Made by a program: the position numbers and the translations under genes
Notes under the pieces: generated by a model
Database searches by the model: none
Seen by the model: the letters and a program-made list of their open reading frames with translations, nothing else
Told to the model about the DNA's origin: nothing
Source of the DNA: a virus
Reading direction: 5' to 3' (one strand)
Length of the DNA: 40,643 nucleotides
Virus record (IMG/VR): IMGVR_UViG_3300035698_003916
Location: 1-40,643 of that record
Part shown: positions 1 to 8,489 of the stretch, one piece after another
How the letters are laid out: each line of letters opens with the position of its first letter
Numbering within the stretch: the first letter of the stretch is position 1

Positions 1-333
1 CAGGTTCAGGGATTGGAAGCAACATGGCTAGGAGGAGCCACCGATACAGCCCCTAACCTTATTTTAAGACACCATATAGGAACAGATGGTAATACAGACT
101 GGACATATACTGGAAGCGGAGCTACTCCACCAACCCCGATAGCAGCAATGGCTACAGACCACTCTACTACTGAGGACAATATTGTTAACGGTGAAAACGG
201 AGCCTGGAAAAGAGACAATCTTTCAACGAATGTTTCTGGAAGCGGGAAATGTGGTACTATAATCGAAATAGTGACTACGGCCAATAAAGCCTTTGAATTG
301 GGAACGTTTTTACTTAGAGTTAGATCGAAATAA
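1..333 (+). CDS. C-terminal fragment of a tail/receptor-binding protein (5' truncated)
   Basis: The reading frame is open from base 1 and ends with TAA at 331-333, giving about 110 residues without a start. The TTG at 13 has no ribosome binding site, so this is the end of a larger gene. The fragment is beta-rich (EATWLGG, NLILRHH, GAWKRDN, FELGTFLLRVRSK) and looks like the C-terminal domain of a phage tail or fibre protein. The gene running off the 3' end of the window ends in a domain that, from memory of such proteins, normally precedes this one, so both may be pieces of one gene in a circular genome. Direct joining of the window ends is out of frame by one base, so some sequence would have to be missing. 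A promoter and terminator follow. Identification as a tail protein is inference. Confidence 0.6.
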   Translation, partial: QVQGLEATWLGGATDTAPNLILRHHIGTDGNTDWTYTGSGATPPTPIAAMATDHSTTEDNIVNGENGAWKRDNLSTNVSGSGKCGTIIEIVTTANKAFELGTFLLRVRSK

Positions 334-342
334 TAATTGGAT

Positions 343-372
343 TTGACAAGATACAGGTAAAGATGCGATAAT
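343..372 (+). promoter_or_regulatory. Promoter with extended -10, ahead of the tail-gene block
   Basis: TTGACA at 343-348, an 18-bp spacer, then TG at 364-365 and GATAAT at 367-372 form a near-consensus sigma-70 promoter with an extended -10. Transcription would begin near 379, give a leader of about 50 nt containing TTAGAAA at 391-397, and run straight into the terminator at 404-428. The same arrangement occurs ahead of the genes at 21723 and 37862. Confidence 0.75.
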
Positions 373-403
373 AGACAATAGGCAGATTGTTTAGAAAACT
401 ATT

Positions 404-428
404 GCCCCGTTTTATGCGGGGCCTTTTT
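404..428 (+). terminator. Intrinsic terminator/attenuator before the tail block
   Basis: GCCCCG (404-409) pairs perfectly with CGGGGC (417-422) around a 7-nt loop, followed by TTTTT (424-428). It lies only about 25 nt downstream of the predicted start of transcription and 18 nt upstream of the next start codon. It therefore terminates both read-through from upstream and the promoter at 343. TTAGAAA sits six bases upstream of the stem. Confidence 0.8.
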
Positions 429-445
429 AATGATTGGAGGTGAGT

Positions 446-1171
446 ATGACTAATAAAAGAGCAAGCGATCAGTGGATGGAGCCAGAAGTGGTTACCATAG
501 CCTCAGGAGCCACTGTTACAGCGGTTTTGAACTCTGGTGCTACAGTAACCGCTATTTTAAGCTCAGGAGCGACAGTGAATGCACTAATTTCTTCAGGAGC
601 CACTGTTACAGCAGTTATCAATTCTGGTGCTACTGTGACCTCTATAATGGTTTCAGGAGCCACTGTTAACGCTTTGTTGCAGTCAGGAGCTACCGTAAAT
701 TCCCTATTGCAGTCAGGAGCAACAGTTAACGCCCTACTTCAGTCGGGTGCTACTGTGAATGCTTTATTGGTTTCAGGGGCAACAATAACCCAAGTTGGAA
801 CAGCAACGGTTACTCCAATGGGAGCAGTTACTACCTCACCATCAGGACTGATGGCAGGTAACCCAACTACTGCACCAATAGGACTTTATAACAGCGGAAA
901 TGCGACTATCTTTGTTGCGACAAATACTTTTAAGATTACTCACTTAATGCTAGGTGTTGATGAAGCTGAAAATTTGAAGTTTTTAAGCGGGACAGACTAC
1001 ATGATGGGTAATGCCTCAATAGGATTGAGTTTAGCAGCGGAAGGTGGACTAGTTCAGGATGGTTCAGCGGAATCACCACTTTATAAGGCAACTGATAGCG
1101 CCAAAGGTTTTGTTATAAATTCTAGTGCTACAGGAGCTATCGGGGGAACAGTTAGCTGGATAGATAATTAA
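446..1171 (+). CDS. Virion protein with ten SGAT decapeptide repeats
   Basis: This 241-aa protein starts at ATG 446, eight bases after a GGAGGTGA site. An upstream in-frame TTG at 434 overlaps that site and is less likely. Residues 1-19 form a short head. Residues 20-119 are ten consecutive decapeptides of the form SGAT[VI][TN]xhhx, where the hydrophobic pair alternates with the polar SGAT segment. That is the pattern expected for a beta-solenoid or a trimeric fibrous shaft. Residues 120-241 are a Gly/Ala/Ser/Thr-rich domain ending in GGTVSWIDN. Its place at the head of a tail-gene operon suggests a fibre, spike or decoration protein. The protein encoded at 38169 has a related composition and one similar segment (ALPSGATVTP). 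I do not recognise a named family; the structural role is inferred. Confidence 0.7.
   Translation: MTNKRASDQWMEPEVVTIASGATVTAVLNSGATVTAILSSGATVNALISSGATVTAVINSGATVTSIMVSGATVNALLQSGATVNSLLQSGATVNALLQSGATVNALLVSGATITQVGTATVTPMGAVTTSPSGLMAGNPTTAPIGLYNSGNATIFVATNTFKITHLMLGVDEAENLKFLSGTDYMMGNASIGLSLAAEGGLVQDGSAESPLYKATDSAKGFVINSSATGAIGGTVSWIDN
503..802 (+). repeat. Ten tandem 30-bp coding repeats (SGAT decapeptides)
   Basis: Ten 30-bp units encode SGATVTAVLN-like decapeptides in phase. The start of each unit is best conserved at DNA level ([T/A]C[A/T]GG[A/T/G]GC[C/T/A/G]AC), while synonymous and conservative changes are spread along the rest. Units 6 to 9 (SGATVNALLQ type) are closest to each other, which points to recent local duplication. 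Copy number could vary by slippage or recombination. Confidence 0.9.
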
Positions 1172-1184
1172 AAAGGAGAAATAA

Positions 1185-2018
1185 ATGGCAGACGCCACTG
1201 GCGGAACAATAACATATTCAGGCGGTAAAACAATCCATACCTTTAACGGAAATGGTACTTTTACCGTTCCTGGTGAGGGGAATGTTGAGGCCCTAGTAAT
1301 AGCTGGCGGTGGAGGCGGGGGTGCTAATCACGGAGGAGGGGGAGGCGCAGGGGGCTTTCTGACCGATGCGGTCTTCGCAGTGACCAAGCAAGCATATTCT
1401 ATTACTGTTGGAGCTGGTGGAGCAGCGGGAACAGGTACAACTGCTGGTACTAACGGTGCAAATTCAATATTTGATTCAATAGAGCCAACTGGGGGCGGAG
1501 GCGGAGGAGCAAGGGACGGAGATGCCGTTGGGGCAGCAGGAGGAAGCGGCGGAGGCGGAGGAGGAGCGCCAGGTTCGGGTGCAGGAGCGGGGACAGGAGG
1601 CCAAGGGAGCAATGGTGGATTAGGACATGACAATGGAGCTAACTCCTCAGGAGGAGGGGGCGGTGGACAAAGCGCAGTCGGAGCCAACGCTGGCAACGAT
1701 GATGGAGGAGATGGCGGAGCTGGGGGAGCAAGTTCAATTTCAGGAGGAGCAGTAACATACGCAGGAGGTGGAGGTGGAGGCACAAACCAGGGAGGTGGCA
1801 CACCAGCCCCAGGAGGAACAGGTGGCGGGGGATATGGCGGAGCCAACGGAACACAAGCTACTCAAGGAACAGACGCTTTAGGTGGGGGCGGAGGCGGAGG
1901 AGAGGGTGGTGGGGCTTCTGGAGGAGACGGAGGAGACGGAGTTGTTATTATCAGCTATGTCACGGGCCAGTTTCCAGGTGAAGGTGGAACTATGAATACA
2001 ATGAGTAAATTTTGGTAA
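1185..2018 (+). CDS. Glycine-rich adhesin-like tail protein 1
   Basis: This 277-aa protein starts at ATG 1185 after AAAAGGAG. Residues 1-45 (TITYSGGKTIHTFNGNGTF ... EALVIAGGGG) match the N-terminal signature of the Gly_rich_2-type domain often seen in phage tail proteins. Residues 45-260 are very rich in glycine, with many GGGGGG, GGAGG and GGDGG runs, a composition associated with polyglycine-II helix bundles in phage adhesins such as T4-like gp38. The segment GGDGVVIISYVTG closes the domain and is typical of the family. About 20 further residues end in MSKFW. The likely role is a receptor-binding tip. The long proline-rich antisense frame here is only the complement of GGN codons. Confidence 0.75.
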   Translation: MADATGGTITYSGGKTIHTFNGNGTFTVPGEGNVEALVIAGGGGGGANHGGGGGAGGFLTDAVFAVTKQAYSITVGAGGAAGTGTTAGTNGANSIFDSIEPTGGGGGGARDGDAVGAAGGSGGGGGGAPGSGAGAGTGGQGSNGGLGHDNGANSSGGGGGGQSAVGANAGNDDGGDGGAGGASSISGGAVTYAGGGGGGTNQGGGTPAPGGTGGGGYGGANGTQATQGTDALGGGGGGGEGGGASGGDGGDGVVIISYVTGQFPGEGGTMNTMSKFW

Positions 2019-2055
2019 ATTAAAATATAAATAACTTTTGAAAGGAGGTGGGATA

Positions 2056-2505
2056 ATGACTAATTTAAGAAATCTTGATGCAGAAACAGGAGCAAATTTT
2101 ATTGGGGATGACACAACCCCGAATTTGACCTTTGAAGGAACATCAAGCGGAGCAGTTTTGAGACTGCAAAACGCAGACGGAACAGGAGAACAGTTAAGTA
2201 CTGTTTCTTGTCCTACTACATCACTAAACATTGCAAGCACAGGAGGGTTAGCTGCAAAGCTAAGGAGCGGAGCAACAGAGTCACCGGTTTTGGATGTGGC
2301 TCACGGAGTAGCGGTAGGAAGTGCAACAGTTGCGGTTATGAAGTTTGGTAGCTCAGTAGCAAGTGGTCCCGCTTTCGAGTTCTCAGGAACTTGTGTGGCT
2401 TCGGCCAACTCTGGTGCTACAATCGGAGCAATGGTGCGTGTAAAAGTAGGAGATCTTTATTTTTGGAGTCCGCTCATGGTAGATGCTGATACTTCGGCAC
2501 TCTAA
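2056..2505 (+). CDS. Small beta-rich virion protein, unknown
   Basis: This 149-aa protein starts at ATG 2056, after an AAAGGAGGTGGG site at 2041-2052. An in-frame TTG at 2038 lies upstream of that site and is not used. The sequence is rich in Gly, Ala, Ser and Thr with alternating hydrophobic residues. It begins TNLRNLDAETGANFIGDDTT and ends in a compact segment (GAMVRVKVGDLYFWSPLMV). There are no membrane segments or cysteine clusters beyond two isolated cysteines. Its position between an adhesin-like gene and the tail adaptor suggests a minor fibre, tip or capsid-decoration protein. No family is recognised. Confidence 0.65.
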   Translation: MTNLRNLDAETGANFIGDDTTPNLTFEGTSSGAVLRLQNADGTGEQLSTVSCPTTSLNIASTGGLAAKLRSGATESPVLDVAHGVAVGSATVAVMKFGSSVASGPAFEFSGTCVASANSGATIGAMVRVKVGDLYFWSPLMVDADTSAL

Positions 2506-2525
2506 CGTAAGCATAGAAAGGAAAA

Positions 2526-3206
2526 ATGGCTATATCGGTAAATGAAATACAAAAACGAGTCGCAGCCGTTGTGGATCAAGATGAAGACGCAATCACTAAC
2601 GGTAGTGCTGATTGGGATTTAAGACTCAAGTATATGAACATGGCCCAACTTGAATGGGCTAGTCTGAATGAGTGGCAGTCTCTCTATAAAGAGTTTAATT
2701 CTGTGACGAGTCAGAGTACTAGTAATGCTACTGTTGCACTACCTAGTGACTTCAGAAAGCTATCTAGTTTCCCAAGAATCACTGCCGATGGTGCGAGTAC
2801 CTACGATTATCCTGAGATTCGACCTCAGACTAAAGGACAGTACAACTCAACCGACAGATATATTTATATCCTAGGCAACGAGAGCGATGGTTATAAAATG
2901 ATAGTTCACCCAGAACCAACAGTTAGTGGGGCATCTATCAGCGTACCTTATATCGCAAGTCCGGCCTCTTTAGCGAGTGGGAGCGACATTTCAATGTGTC
3001 CCGACCCGTCTTATCTAGTTCAAAGGACAATCGCCTGGTTATGGGAGTCTAGGGGAGACGAAAGATTCCCGGAGGCAAAGGCGGAAGCTGATAAAATCTT
3101 AGGAAGATTACTAGAAATGGAAGGCACACCCAACGATGCATCAGTTGACGCAGACATTCAAACTGACGAGAAAGCAAAATTTGGCTTCCGTTGGGGAAGG
3201 GATTAG
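2526..3206 (+). CDS. Tail adaptor (head-tail connector) protein
   Basis: This 226-aa protein starts at ATG 2526 behind GAAAGGAAAA. The N-terminal helix (VNEIQKRVAAVVDQDEDAIT), the WASLNEWQSLYKEF segment, the VALPSDFRKLSSFP strand and the C-terminal WLWESRGDERFPEAKAEADKI helix match the general pattern of podovirus tail adaptors (SU10-adaptor or T7 gp11-like). Such proteins form a 12-mer ring between portal and nozzle. The next gene, three bases downstream, encodes a nozzle-like protein, the usual adaptor-nozzle order. Assignment rests on pattern recall and gene order, not an alignment. Confidence 0.7.
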   Translation: MAISVNEIQKRVAAVVDQDEDAITNGSADWDLRLKYMNMAQLEWASLNEWQSLYKEFNSVTSQSTSNATVALPSDFRKLSSFPRITADGASTYDYPEIRPQTKGQYNSTDRYIYILGNESDGYKMIVHPEPTVSGASISVPYIASPASLASGSDISMCPDPSYLVQRTIAWLWESRGDERFPEAKAEADKILGRLLEMEGTPNDASVDADIQTDEKAKFGFRWGRD

Positions 3207-3209
3207 ACT

Positions 3210-5144
3210 ATGCCGATTCTAAACACTAGGGCACCACGATTCAGGCCCAGAAAAGACAAAGAATTTTCCTGGGATAACTTTAGGAAGGGATTAAACACCC
3301 TCCTTAAAGATAGTGAAATAAAGAGTGACGAACTAGCTCAGGCAGATAATCTAATTTTAGTAGGAAAAGGGGTACCAACAAAGAGATGGGGTTCAAAGGC
3401 TTATTTTCTGGCTAACGCTACTGGAGCTGGCCGGGGATTAAAAGGCTATTACCCATCAGGAGGTACTCCCGAATTACTAGCTACGACAGATCAGGGTTAC
3501 ATGACCAAAAGGTCTGGAGCAAGCTACAGCTCTTTAACAGGCGCATCGTGGGCCTCAGGATATAATATAGAAATGGCCCAACTAGACGATAATATGTACG
3601 TTGTCGGAGGCAACAGGGAACTGGTCAGATATAACGGGACCTCTCTTGTCGGCTTTCCGACTGTTTCTACTCCGTCTGATGCTTTTGCTACTCAAATATC
3701 AGGAGCAAGCGGAACAAATCTTTACTCTTATAGAGTATCAGCCACAACCAAGGTAGGAGAGACACTAGCAAGCTCATCAATAACTACAGATAGTCAGCCA
3801 CAGGACCTAGGACTTGGAGCGATAGAATTGACCTGGACGGCACCGTCAGCAGCCAGTGGAACATTAAAAGCATTTAATATCTACGGCAGGGACGAGGGAG
3901 ACGAAAGATTCCTGGGAACCGTTGATTGGCAAAGTACACAATTTCTTGATAACGGTGATTCATTACCCCAAGAGTTTACTTTCCCACCAACAGCAGACAG
4001 CACGGGTGGAGTCAAGGCAAAATATGTAACCAGGCATCAAGACAGGTTGGTTTACGCAGGAATAGATGGGGAGGGAAGCAAAGTTATTATCTCAGGGAGA
4101 ACCCCGCATCAAGAAAGCACAGACATTTCTTTGGGTGGAAATTATATCAGGATTGAGCCAGACGCAGGTGATGATGTGACACAAGTTGAATCACTCGGAG
4201 AAAAGATAATTGTTTTCAAGGAGCGGTCAATTTGGGAAGTAACTTTATCAAATATTTCAGTCGGCAATTATTCTGTTACTCAACCAAAGGCAAGGCTTTT
4301 AACTTCATCAGTTGGATGTATTGCCCCTAGATCGGTAGTAGCAGTAGAAAATGACATCTTCTTCTTATCAAGAAACGGGATTTACACCCTCGGACAGGAA
4401 GCCGGGTTTATAGGCGATGTTTTAAGAAGTAATGAAATATCAGCTAAGGTAAGGCCATTTTTTGACGGTCTTTCTTCAACCCAAAAAGCAAATGCTTGTG
4501 CAAAGTACTTTAAGTTTAAATATATTTTATCGGCACCGGGGAAAGATAAGTCAATCGTATTCGATAGGGAAAGATTAGCTTGGATGGGTCCCTGGACAAG
4601 AGACGCAAATGGCTATGAGGTCTTCTTTGACTCAAGTAATGACGAAAAGCTAGTCTTTTTACAGGATGATTCACCAACAGTAGTTGAATACGACCCATCA
4701 TACGGAGATGATGAAGGAGTAGCAATCAACACCATTTTAAGAACAAAGAAAGAAGATTTTGGAGACTGGGTAAGATTTAAAACAGTCAAGCAAATTTACA
4801 CACGATGGAGGAATGTTTCTGGAGAGGTAGACGTTGACATAAAACTACAAGAAAGAACAGGAAATGTTATCACGGCAAAGAGTTTCACAGTCAATACAAG
4901 TGCTGGTAACTCAGGTTGGGGATCAGGTCAATGGGGAGACTTTTTATGGGCAGACTCAGAGGAAGAAGGCGGTGCATCAGATATTAATGAATTATACCGT
5001 TGGGCTAATCTGAACAAGTCGGCCAGGAACGTACAGCTTATTATAAAAACAGACAACAGGAATGACAATTATGAATTATTAGGCATCCGAGGAATAGCAA
5101 AACCTATGGGGTTGGGCTTTTTACCATCGGGTGAGAAAGTATAA
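3210..5144 (+). CDS. Tail nozzle / stabilisation protein (T7 gp12 or P22 gp10-like)
   Basis: This 644-aa protein starts at ATG 3210. Its N-terminus (WDNFRKGLNTLLKDSEIKSDE ... ADNLILVGKG) has the signature of podovirus nozzle proteins, in which a GGxNT/DNhhL motif opens a beta-propeller. Residues about 155-250 resemble a fibronectin-III-like insert (LYSYRVSATTKVGETLAS, IELTWTAPSAASGTLKAFNIYG). Residues 270-480 contain repeated blade-like strands (DRLVYAG, EKIIVFKERSIWEV, DIFFLSRNGIYTL). The protein would form the hexameric tip of the short tail, attached to the adaptor encoded just upstream. Length is within the usual range for this class. Confidence 0.75.
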   Translation: MPILNTRAPRFRPRKDKEFSWDNFRKGLNTLLKDSEIKSDELAQADNLILVGKGVPTKRWGSKAYFLANATGAGRGLKGYYPSGGTPELLATTDQGYMTKRSGASYSSLTGASWASGYNIEMAQLDDNMYVVGGNRELVRYNGTSLVGFPTVSTPSDAFATQISGASGTNLYSYRVSATTKVGETLASSSITTDSQPQDLGLGAIELTWTAPSAASGTLKAFNIYGRDEGDERFLGTVDWQSTQFLDNGDSLPQEFTFPPTADSTGGVKAKYVTRHQDRLVYAGIDGEGSKVIISGRTPHQESTDISLGGNYIRIEPDAGDDVTQVESLGEKIIVFKERSIWEVTLSNISVGNYSVTQPKARLLTSSVGCIAPRSVVAVENDIFFLSRNGIYTLGQEAGFIGDVLRSNEISAKVRPFFDGLSSTQKANACAKYFKFKYILSAPGKDKSIVFDRERLAWMGPWTRDANGYEVFFDSSNDEKLVFLQDDSPTVVEYDPSYGDDEGVAINTILRTKKEDFGDWVRFKTVKQIYTRWRNVSGEVDVDIKLQERTGNVITAKSFTVNTSAGNSGWGSGQWGDFLWADSEEEGGASDINELYRWANLNKSARNVQLIIKTDNRNDNYELLGIRGIAKPMGLGFLPSGEKV

Positions 5145-5156
5145 AGGAGGTGAAGT

Positions 5157-6023
5157 ATGGCAAATTATTACAAGGCACCAACAGCTAATTTTATTAGCAC
5201 AACATTAAATGGGAGCATAAACGACTCAGACACGACAGTTACCGTTAACGATGCTTCTAAGTTCCAAGCCCCAGGATATGCCGTCATTAATAGAGAAGAC
5301 GGAAACGGTACGGCAACTCCAGACTCAAGGGAAGTGGTCTATTTTACTGGAATTTCCAGCAATGATTTGACAGGAGTTGAGAGAGAAGCAGATAGCTCAA
5401 CGGCTCGCTCACACGCAGACGGGTCTTTGATTGAGGCTGTTTTAACTGTAGGAATGTGGAATGATTTAAGAGATGGAGTTGCAGCAGCACTGTCAACAGA
5501 CGGAACTAACCTTCACGTCAGTACGGCTACAATATCAGGGAAAACACACCTAACACAAATGGCATTATCAAGCATAGCTTCTATAACAGAGCTACACACG
5601 CCAGCAGCGTATATTTCTACCTTAACTGTCTCAACCCTTATAAACGCATCAGGAGCATCCCTAGTGGGAGATTTTGGAGGCGGAGGGGGAGGAGTACCAT
5701 CAATGGGAGTTCAAGGGACCCTGGTAACAGGAGCAGCTCAAACATTGCCGAACCTTATCTCTGAAGATTTTACTTTGAGTTCAGTTTCAGCAAGACTGGC
5801 GTCAGCCAGTTCGGGAGCGTCAGTTGTTGTTGACATAAACCAAGATGGTTCGTCAATTTTCGCCACGGCCACCAGGATTCATATTCCAGAGGATACAAGT
5901 TATTATTCAACGGCCAGTATTAAAACAGTATCATTGACTGGCGGAAGTTTCTTAGATCTGGATATTGACCAGGTGGGTTCTAGTTTTTCAGGATATAATT
6001 TAATTGTTGCATTCGAGGTATAA
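5157..6023 (+). CDS. Tail fibre-like virion protein
   Basis: This 288-aa protein starts at ATG 5157 after AAAGGAGGTGAAGT. Residues 15-105 (NGSINDSDTTVTVNDASKF ... GYAVINREDG ... VVYFTGISSNDLTGVEREAD) resemble a domain common at the N-terminus of phage tail proteins that fold as small beta sandwiches. The middle (residues 110-175) has coiled or stalk-like Ser/Thr/Ala repeats, followed by a glycine hinge (GGGGGG near 180). The C-terminal 100 residues are beta-rich (VVVDINQDGSSIF, GSFLDLDIDQVG, YNLIVAFEV), resembling a trimeric tip domain. The call is from architecture and neighbours. Confidence 0.65.
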   Translation: MANYYKAPTANFISTTLNGSINDSDTTVTVNDASKFQAPGYAVINREDGNGTATPDSREVVYFTGISSNDLTGVEREADSSTARSHADGSLIEAVLTVGMWNDLRDGVAAALSTDGTNLHVSTATISGKTHLTQMALSSIASITELHTPAAYISTLTVSTLINASGASLVGDFGGGGGGVPSMGVQGTLVTGAAQTLPNLISEDFTLSSVSARLASASSGASVVVDINQDGSSIFATATRIHIPEDTSYYSTASIKTVSLTGGSFLDLDIDQVGSSFSGYNLIVAFEV

Positions 6024-6025
6024 AT

Positions 6026-7129
6026 ATGAGCCAATACTTAGGATATGGTTTTGGAAAAGATGGGGTTGCCCCTACCACTGGCACCTATGCAGGGACAAAT
6101 GAGTCTTGTGCAGGGACGGCTGGTGCGGTAACCCTGACTTGTGGTGGAACTTTTACCGCAGGAGATCTAATCCTTATAGAACAATCTAGGGGAACGGGAG
6201 TAGGAGGGTGGGAGTTCAACAGAATCGTTTCTGACAACGGAGCAACTTTAACAGTACTATTGCCACTTGTGAATACCTATACTGACTCAGGAGCTTCTCA
6301 GGCTCAAGTTATAGAGGTTAAAGAATATTCGGGCGGAGATGTTTCTGGTACGTTAATTTGTAACGCCTGGGATGGGAATAAGGGTGGGATATTACCAATA
6401 TTTTGTAATGGTCCTCTTGTTGTTAGTGGCGATATAAATGCGGACGGATTAGGACACTTAGGAGCAGCTTCGTCAGCACCAATAGATACAAGCGGTACAC
6501 AGGGAGAGGGTACAGCTGGTGCCAGGGGTACAACCGCAACTACAGCGAATGGGAGTGGAGGAGGCGGTGGACTTTGGCCTTCAAATAACTCAGGTCGTGG
6601 TGGTGGCGGAGGTGGAGGGAATGGAACCGCTGGAGCAAATGGCGAAACAAAAGCTGACGGTACTGGTGGAACCGGGGGAGGCACAGGAGGAGCAGCGGAT
6701 TTAGTGACAGGAATATTAGGAGGCGGAGGGGGAAGTGGATCTGTTTCAGCATCAGGCTCAGGAGGAGCGGGTGGCGATGGTGGGGGTTTGATTATGATTA
6801 TTGCCAGGACACTAGAAATCACTGGAACAGTTAGCTCAGAAGGTGCTGCCGGTTCTAACGGTGTAACCAACGGAGCAGGTGGTGGTGGAGGAGCAGGCGG
6901 ATCAATTCTGATAAAATCTATCAAAGGAACTTTGGGAACTAATAAAATAACTGCCGGGGGTGGGGCAGGTGGGACAAGAGCGTCATCTGATGAAGGTGAC
7001 GGAGGAGCAGGTGGAGACGGAAGAGTTAGAGTAGAAGCCTGTTCAATATTCGGATCGGCAAATGACCCAACACCAAGCGAAGACGAGGGGGGAAATGAAT
7101 GGTGCGGGGCAGTAGGAATAATTACTTAA
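6026..7129 (+). CDS. Glycine-rich adhesin-like tail protein 2
   Basis: This 367-aa protein starts at ATG 6026, nine bases after GAGGTA, which overlaps the end of the previous gene. Residues 1-150 form a beta-rich head (SGGDVSGTLICNAWDGNKGG, SGDINADGLGHLG). Residues 155-345 are glycine-rich with runs GGGGG, GGTGGG and GGGGGSG, broken by hydrophobic strands (LIMIIARTLEITGTV, GSILIKSIKGTL). The acidic C-terminus ends in NEWCGAVGIIT. It differs in architecture from the adhesin-like protein at 1185, so the phage carries two distinct glycine-rich surface proteins. The role is probably tail tip or receptor contact. The proline-rich antisense frames are complements of glycine codons. Confidence 0.7.
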   Translation: MSQYLGYGFGKDGVAPTTGTYAGTNESCAGTAGAVTLTCGGTFTAGDLILIEQSRGTGVGGWEFNRIVSDNGATLTVLLPLVNTYTDSGASQAQVIEVKEYSGGDVSGTLICNAWDGNKGGILPIFCNGPLVVSGDINADGLGHLGAASSAPIDTSGTQGEGTAGARGTTATTANGSGGGGGLWPSNNSGRGGGGGGGNGTAGANGETKADGTGGTGGGTGGAADLVTGILGGGGGSGSVSASGSGGAGGDGGGLIMIIARTLEITGTVSSEGAAGSNGVTNGAGGGGGAGGSILIKSIKGTLGTNKITAGGGAGGTRASSDEGDGGAGGDGRVRVEACSIFGSANDPTPSEDEGGNEWCGAVGIIT

Positions 7130-7157
7130 TATTTATTACCCTGAGAGGAGGTGGAAT

Positions 7158-8465
7158 ATGGCAATCAAAAATTTAATAGGGCAAGGTTTACAGAATATCG
7201 GGAGTTCTTTACACTTACCAGAATTGGGTCTTTCTGAAAGATTCGGGGTCACTACCCCTAGTCAAGGAGCAGGAGGGACTTCAATGCTACCAACACCAGT
7301 TCCAACGCCAACTCCACCAGCGCAAGGTTCTTCACAGGGTTCTTCATTAATACCCTCAGGGGGTTCTAGTGGTACTCTTGCTGGACCAGGACAAGGAATA
7401 TTTGGGCCAACTGATGTTTTTCAATCATCAACGGGAGGCGGAACGGCATCAACTGGAGGCGGGGCAGCACCCCCACCAGACCTCTCTAATCCGGCCAAGA
7501 TAACTGAGTTTCTTAATAGCCAAGCGTTACTAGAACAGGCACCTCAACAGCCACAGTTTGACTTTGACGCCTTGATTGCGCCAGGATTGCAAGCGTTAGA
7601 TCAGCAAGAGGCAGCATCAAGACAAGAATCAGAGGCAACTATTGGTGGTATCAATACCAGCCTAGAAAATATCAGAACAGGACAGGCAGGAGTTGTTAGC
7701 AGAGCAGGTGCAGAAACAGAAGCTCAAAAAGTCAGAGAAACTGGAAGGGTCGGAGAAACAATAGGAGAAACCAGAGAAGAAGAAAAGGGAGTTATTGGAG
7801 AAGCAAGGCGAATGGCAAGCCAGCTCCAAAGAAGCATCCAGTCTCAGTTCGGGGGTACAACGGGCACGGGACGATTTGCCAGTGAGATTCTTGGAGCGCA
7901 AGCAACAAGGAATATAGCTGGAGTAAGAAAACAGGCTATGCAGGTAGTTGGAAACCTTCAAGGTAGGCTAACAGAGTCGTTAAGTCAGATTAATACAATC
8001 TTTCAGAATGTTAAATCTAAGGCCGAAGAAGCAGTTGTAATGGCAGAGAGAGAAACAACCTCTCTAGTCGCTCAAGCGAGGGCAGTTCTTGAACAGAACC
8101 TAGCCAATATCGGAGCTAAAAGAGGAGAATTGCAGTCTTTCAAAGCACAACAACAAATTCAGGCAATCAAAGAATTTCAAGTTGAGTCCAGGGCAGTTGA
8201 AGCTAGGAACCTTGACTTCAAGAGAACCGTGGCAGCGAACCAACAGGCAGCCGAACAAAAGCTAAACGAAGCTAAAAACAGGACTGTTCAAAATGTCTCG
8301 ACTGACATTCGTAAAATAGCATTGACTCTTAAAGACTTGGGACTAACTATAGAACCAGAGGCAGCAGAGGAATTTATCCGAACTGGTCAACTATTACCAG
8401 GTTCATTAATTCCAAAGACTGACGAAGAAAGTGAAGAAGGAGATCTATTCACTGATGATGAATAA
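7158..8465 (+). CDS. Coiled-coil internal virion (ejection) protein candidate
   Basis: This 435-aa protein starts at ATG 7158 behind GAGAGGAGGTGG. Residues 1-115 are low complexity, rich in Pro, Gly, Ser and Thr (TPVPTPTPPAQG). Residues 140-390 are strongly helical with many Gln, Glu, Ala and Arg, such as REEEKGVIGEARRMASQLQ and KAEEAVVMAERETTSL. The C-terminus is very acidic (TDEESEEGDLFTDDE). No cysteine or transmembrane segment is present. Position between tail genes and the very large protein at 8490 fits a podovirus internal or ejection protein released with the DNA. No named family is recognised. Confidence 0.6.
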   Translation: MAIKNLIGQGLQNIGSSLHLPELGLSERFGVTTPSQGAGGTSMLPTPVPTPTPPAQGSSQGSSLIPSGGSSGTLAGPGQGIFGPTDVFQSSTGGGTASTGGGAAPPPDLSNPAKITEFLNSQALLEQAPQQPQFDFDALIAPGLQALDQQEAASRQESEATIGGINTSLENIRTGQAGVVSRAGAETEAQKVRETGRVGETIGETREEEKGVIGEARRMASQLQRSIQSQFGGTTGTGRFASEILGAQATRNIAGVRKQAMQVVGNLQGRLTESLSQINTIFQNVKSKAEEAVVMAERETTSLVAQARAVLEQNLANIGAKRGELQSFKAQQQIQAIKEFQVESRAVEARNLDFKRTVAANQQAAEQKLNEAKNRTVQNVSTDIRKIALTLKDLGLTIEPEAAEEFIRTGQLLPGSLIPKTDEESEEGDLFTDDE

Positions 8466-8489
8466 AGAGTTTATTTTTTAGGAGGTTAA

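Noticed and set aside
469-669. Overlapping frames opposite and across the SGAT repeat
   Set aside because: The repeat lacks stops in several frames by composition; only the frame at 446 has a ribosome binding site and full length.
503-802. Regular 30-bp repeats as a CRISPR array
   Set aside because: Repeats are contiguous without unique spacers and code in phase for SGAT decapeptides.
1328-1854. Long proline-rich antisense open frames opposite the glycine-rich gene (also at 6304-6924)
   Set aside because: They are complements of GGN codons without ribosome binding sites; long open antisense frames are expected there.
446-7129. Diversity-generating retroelement acting on tail adhesins
   Set aside because: No reverse transcriptase and no template/variable repeat pair was found.
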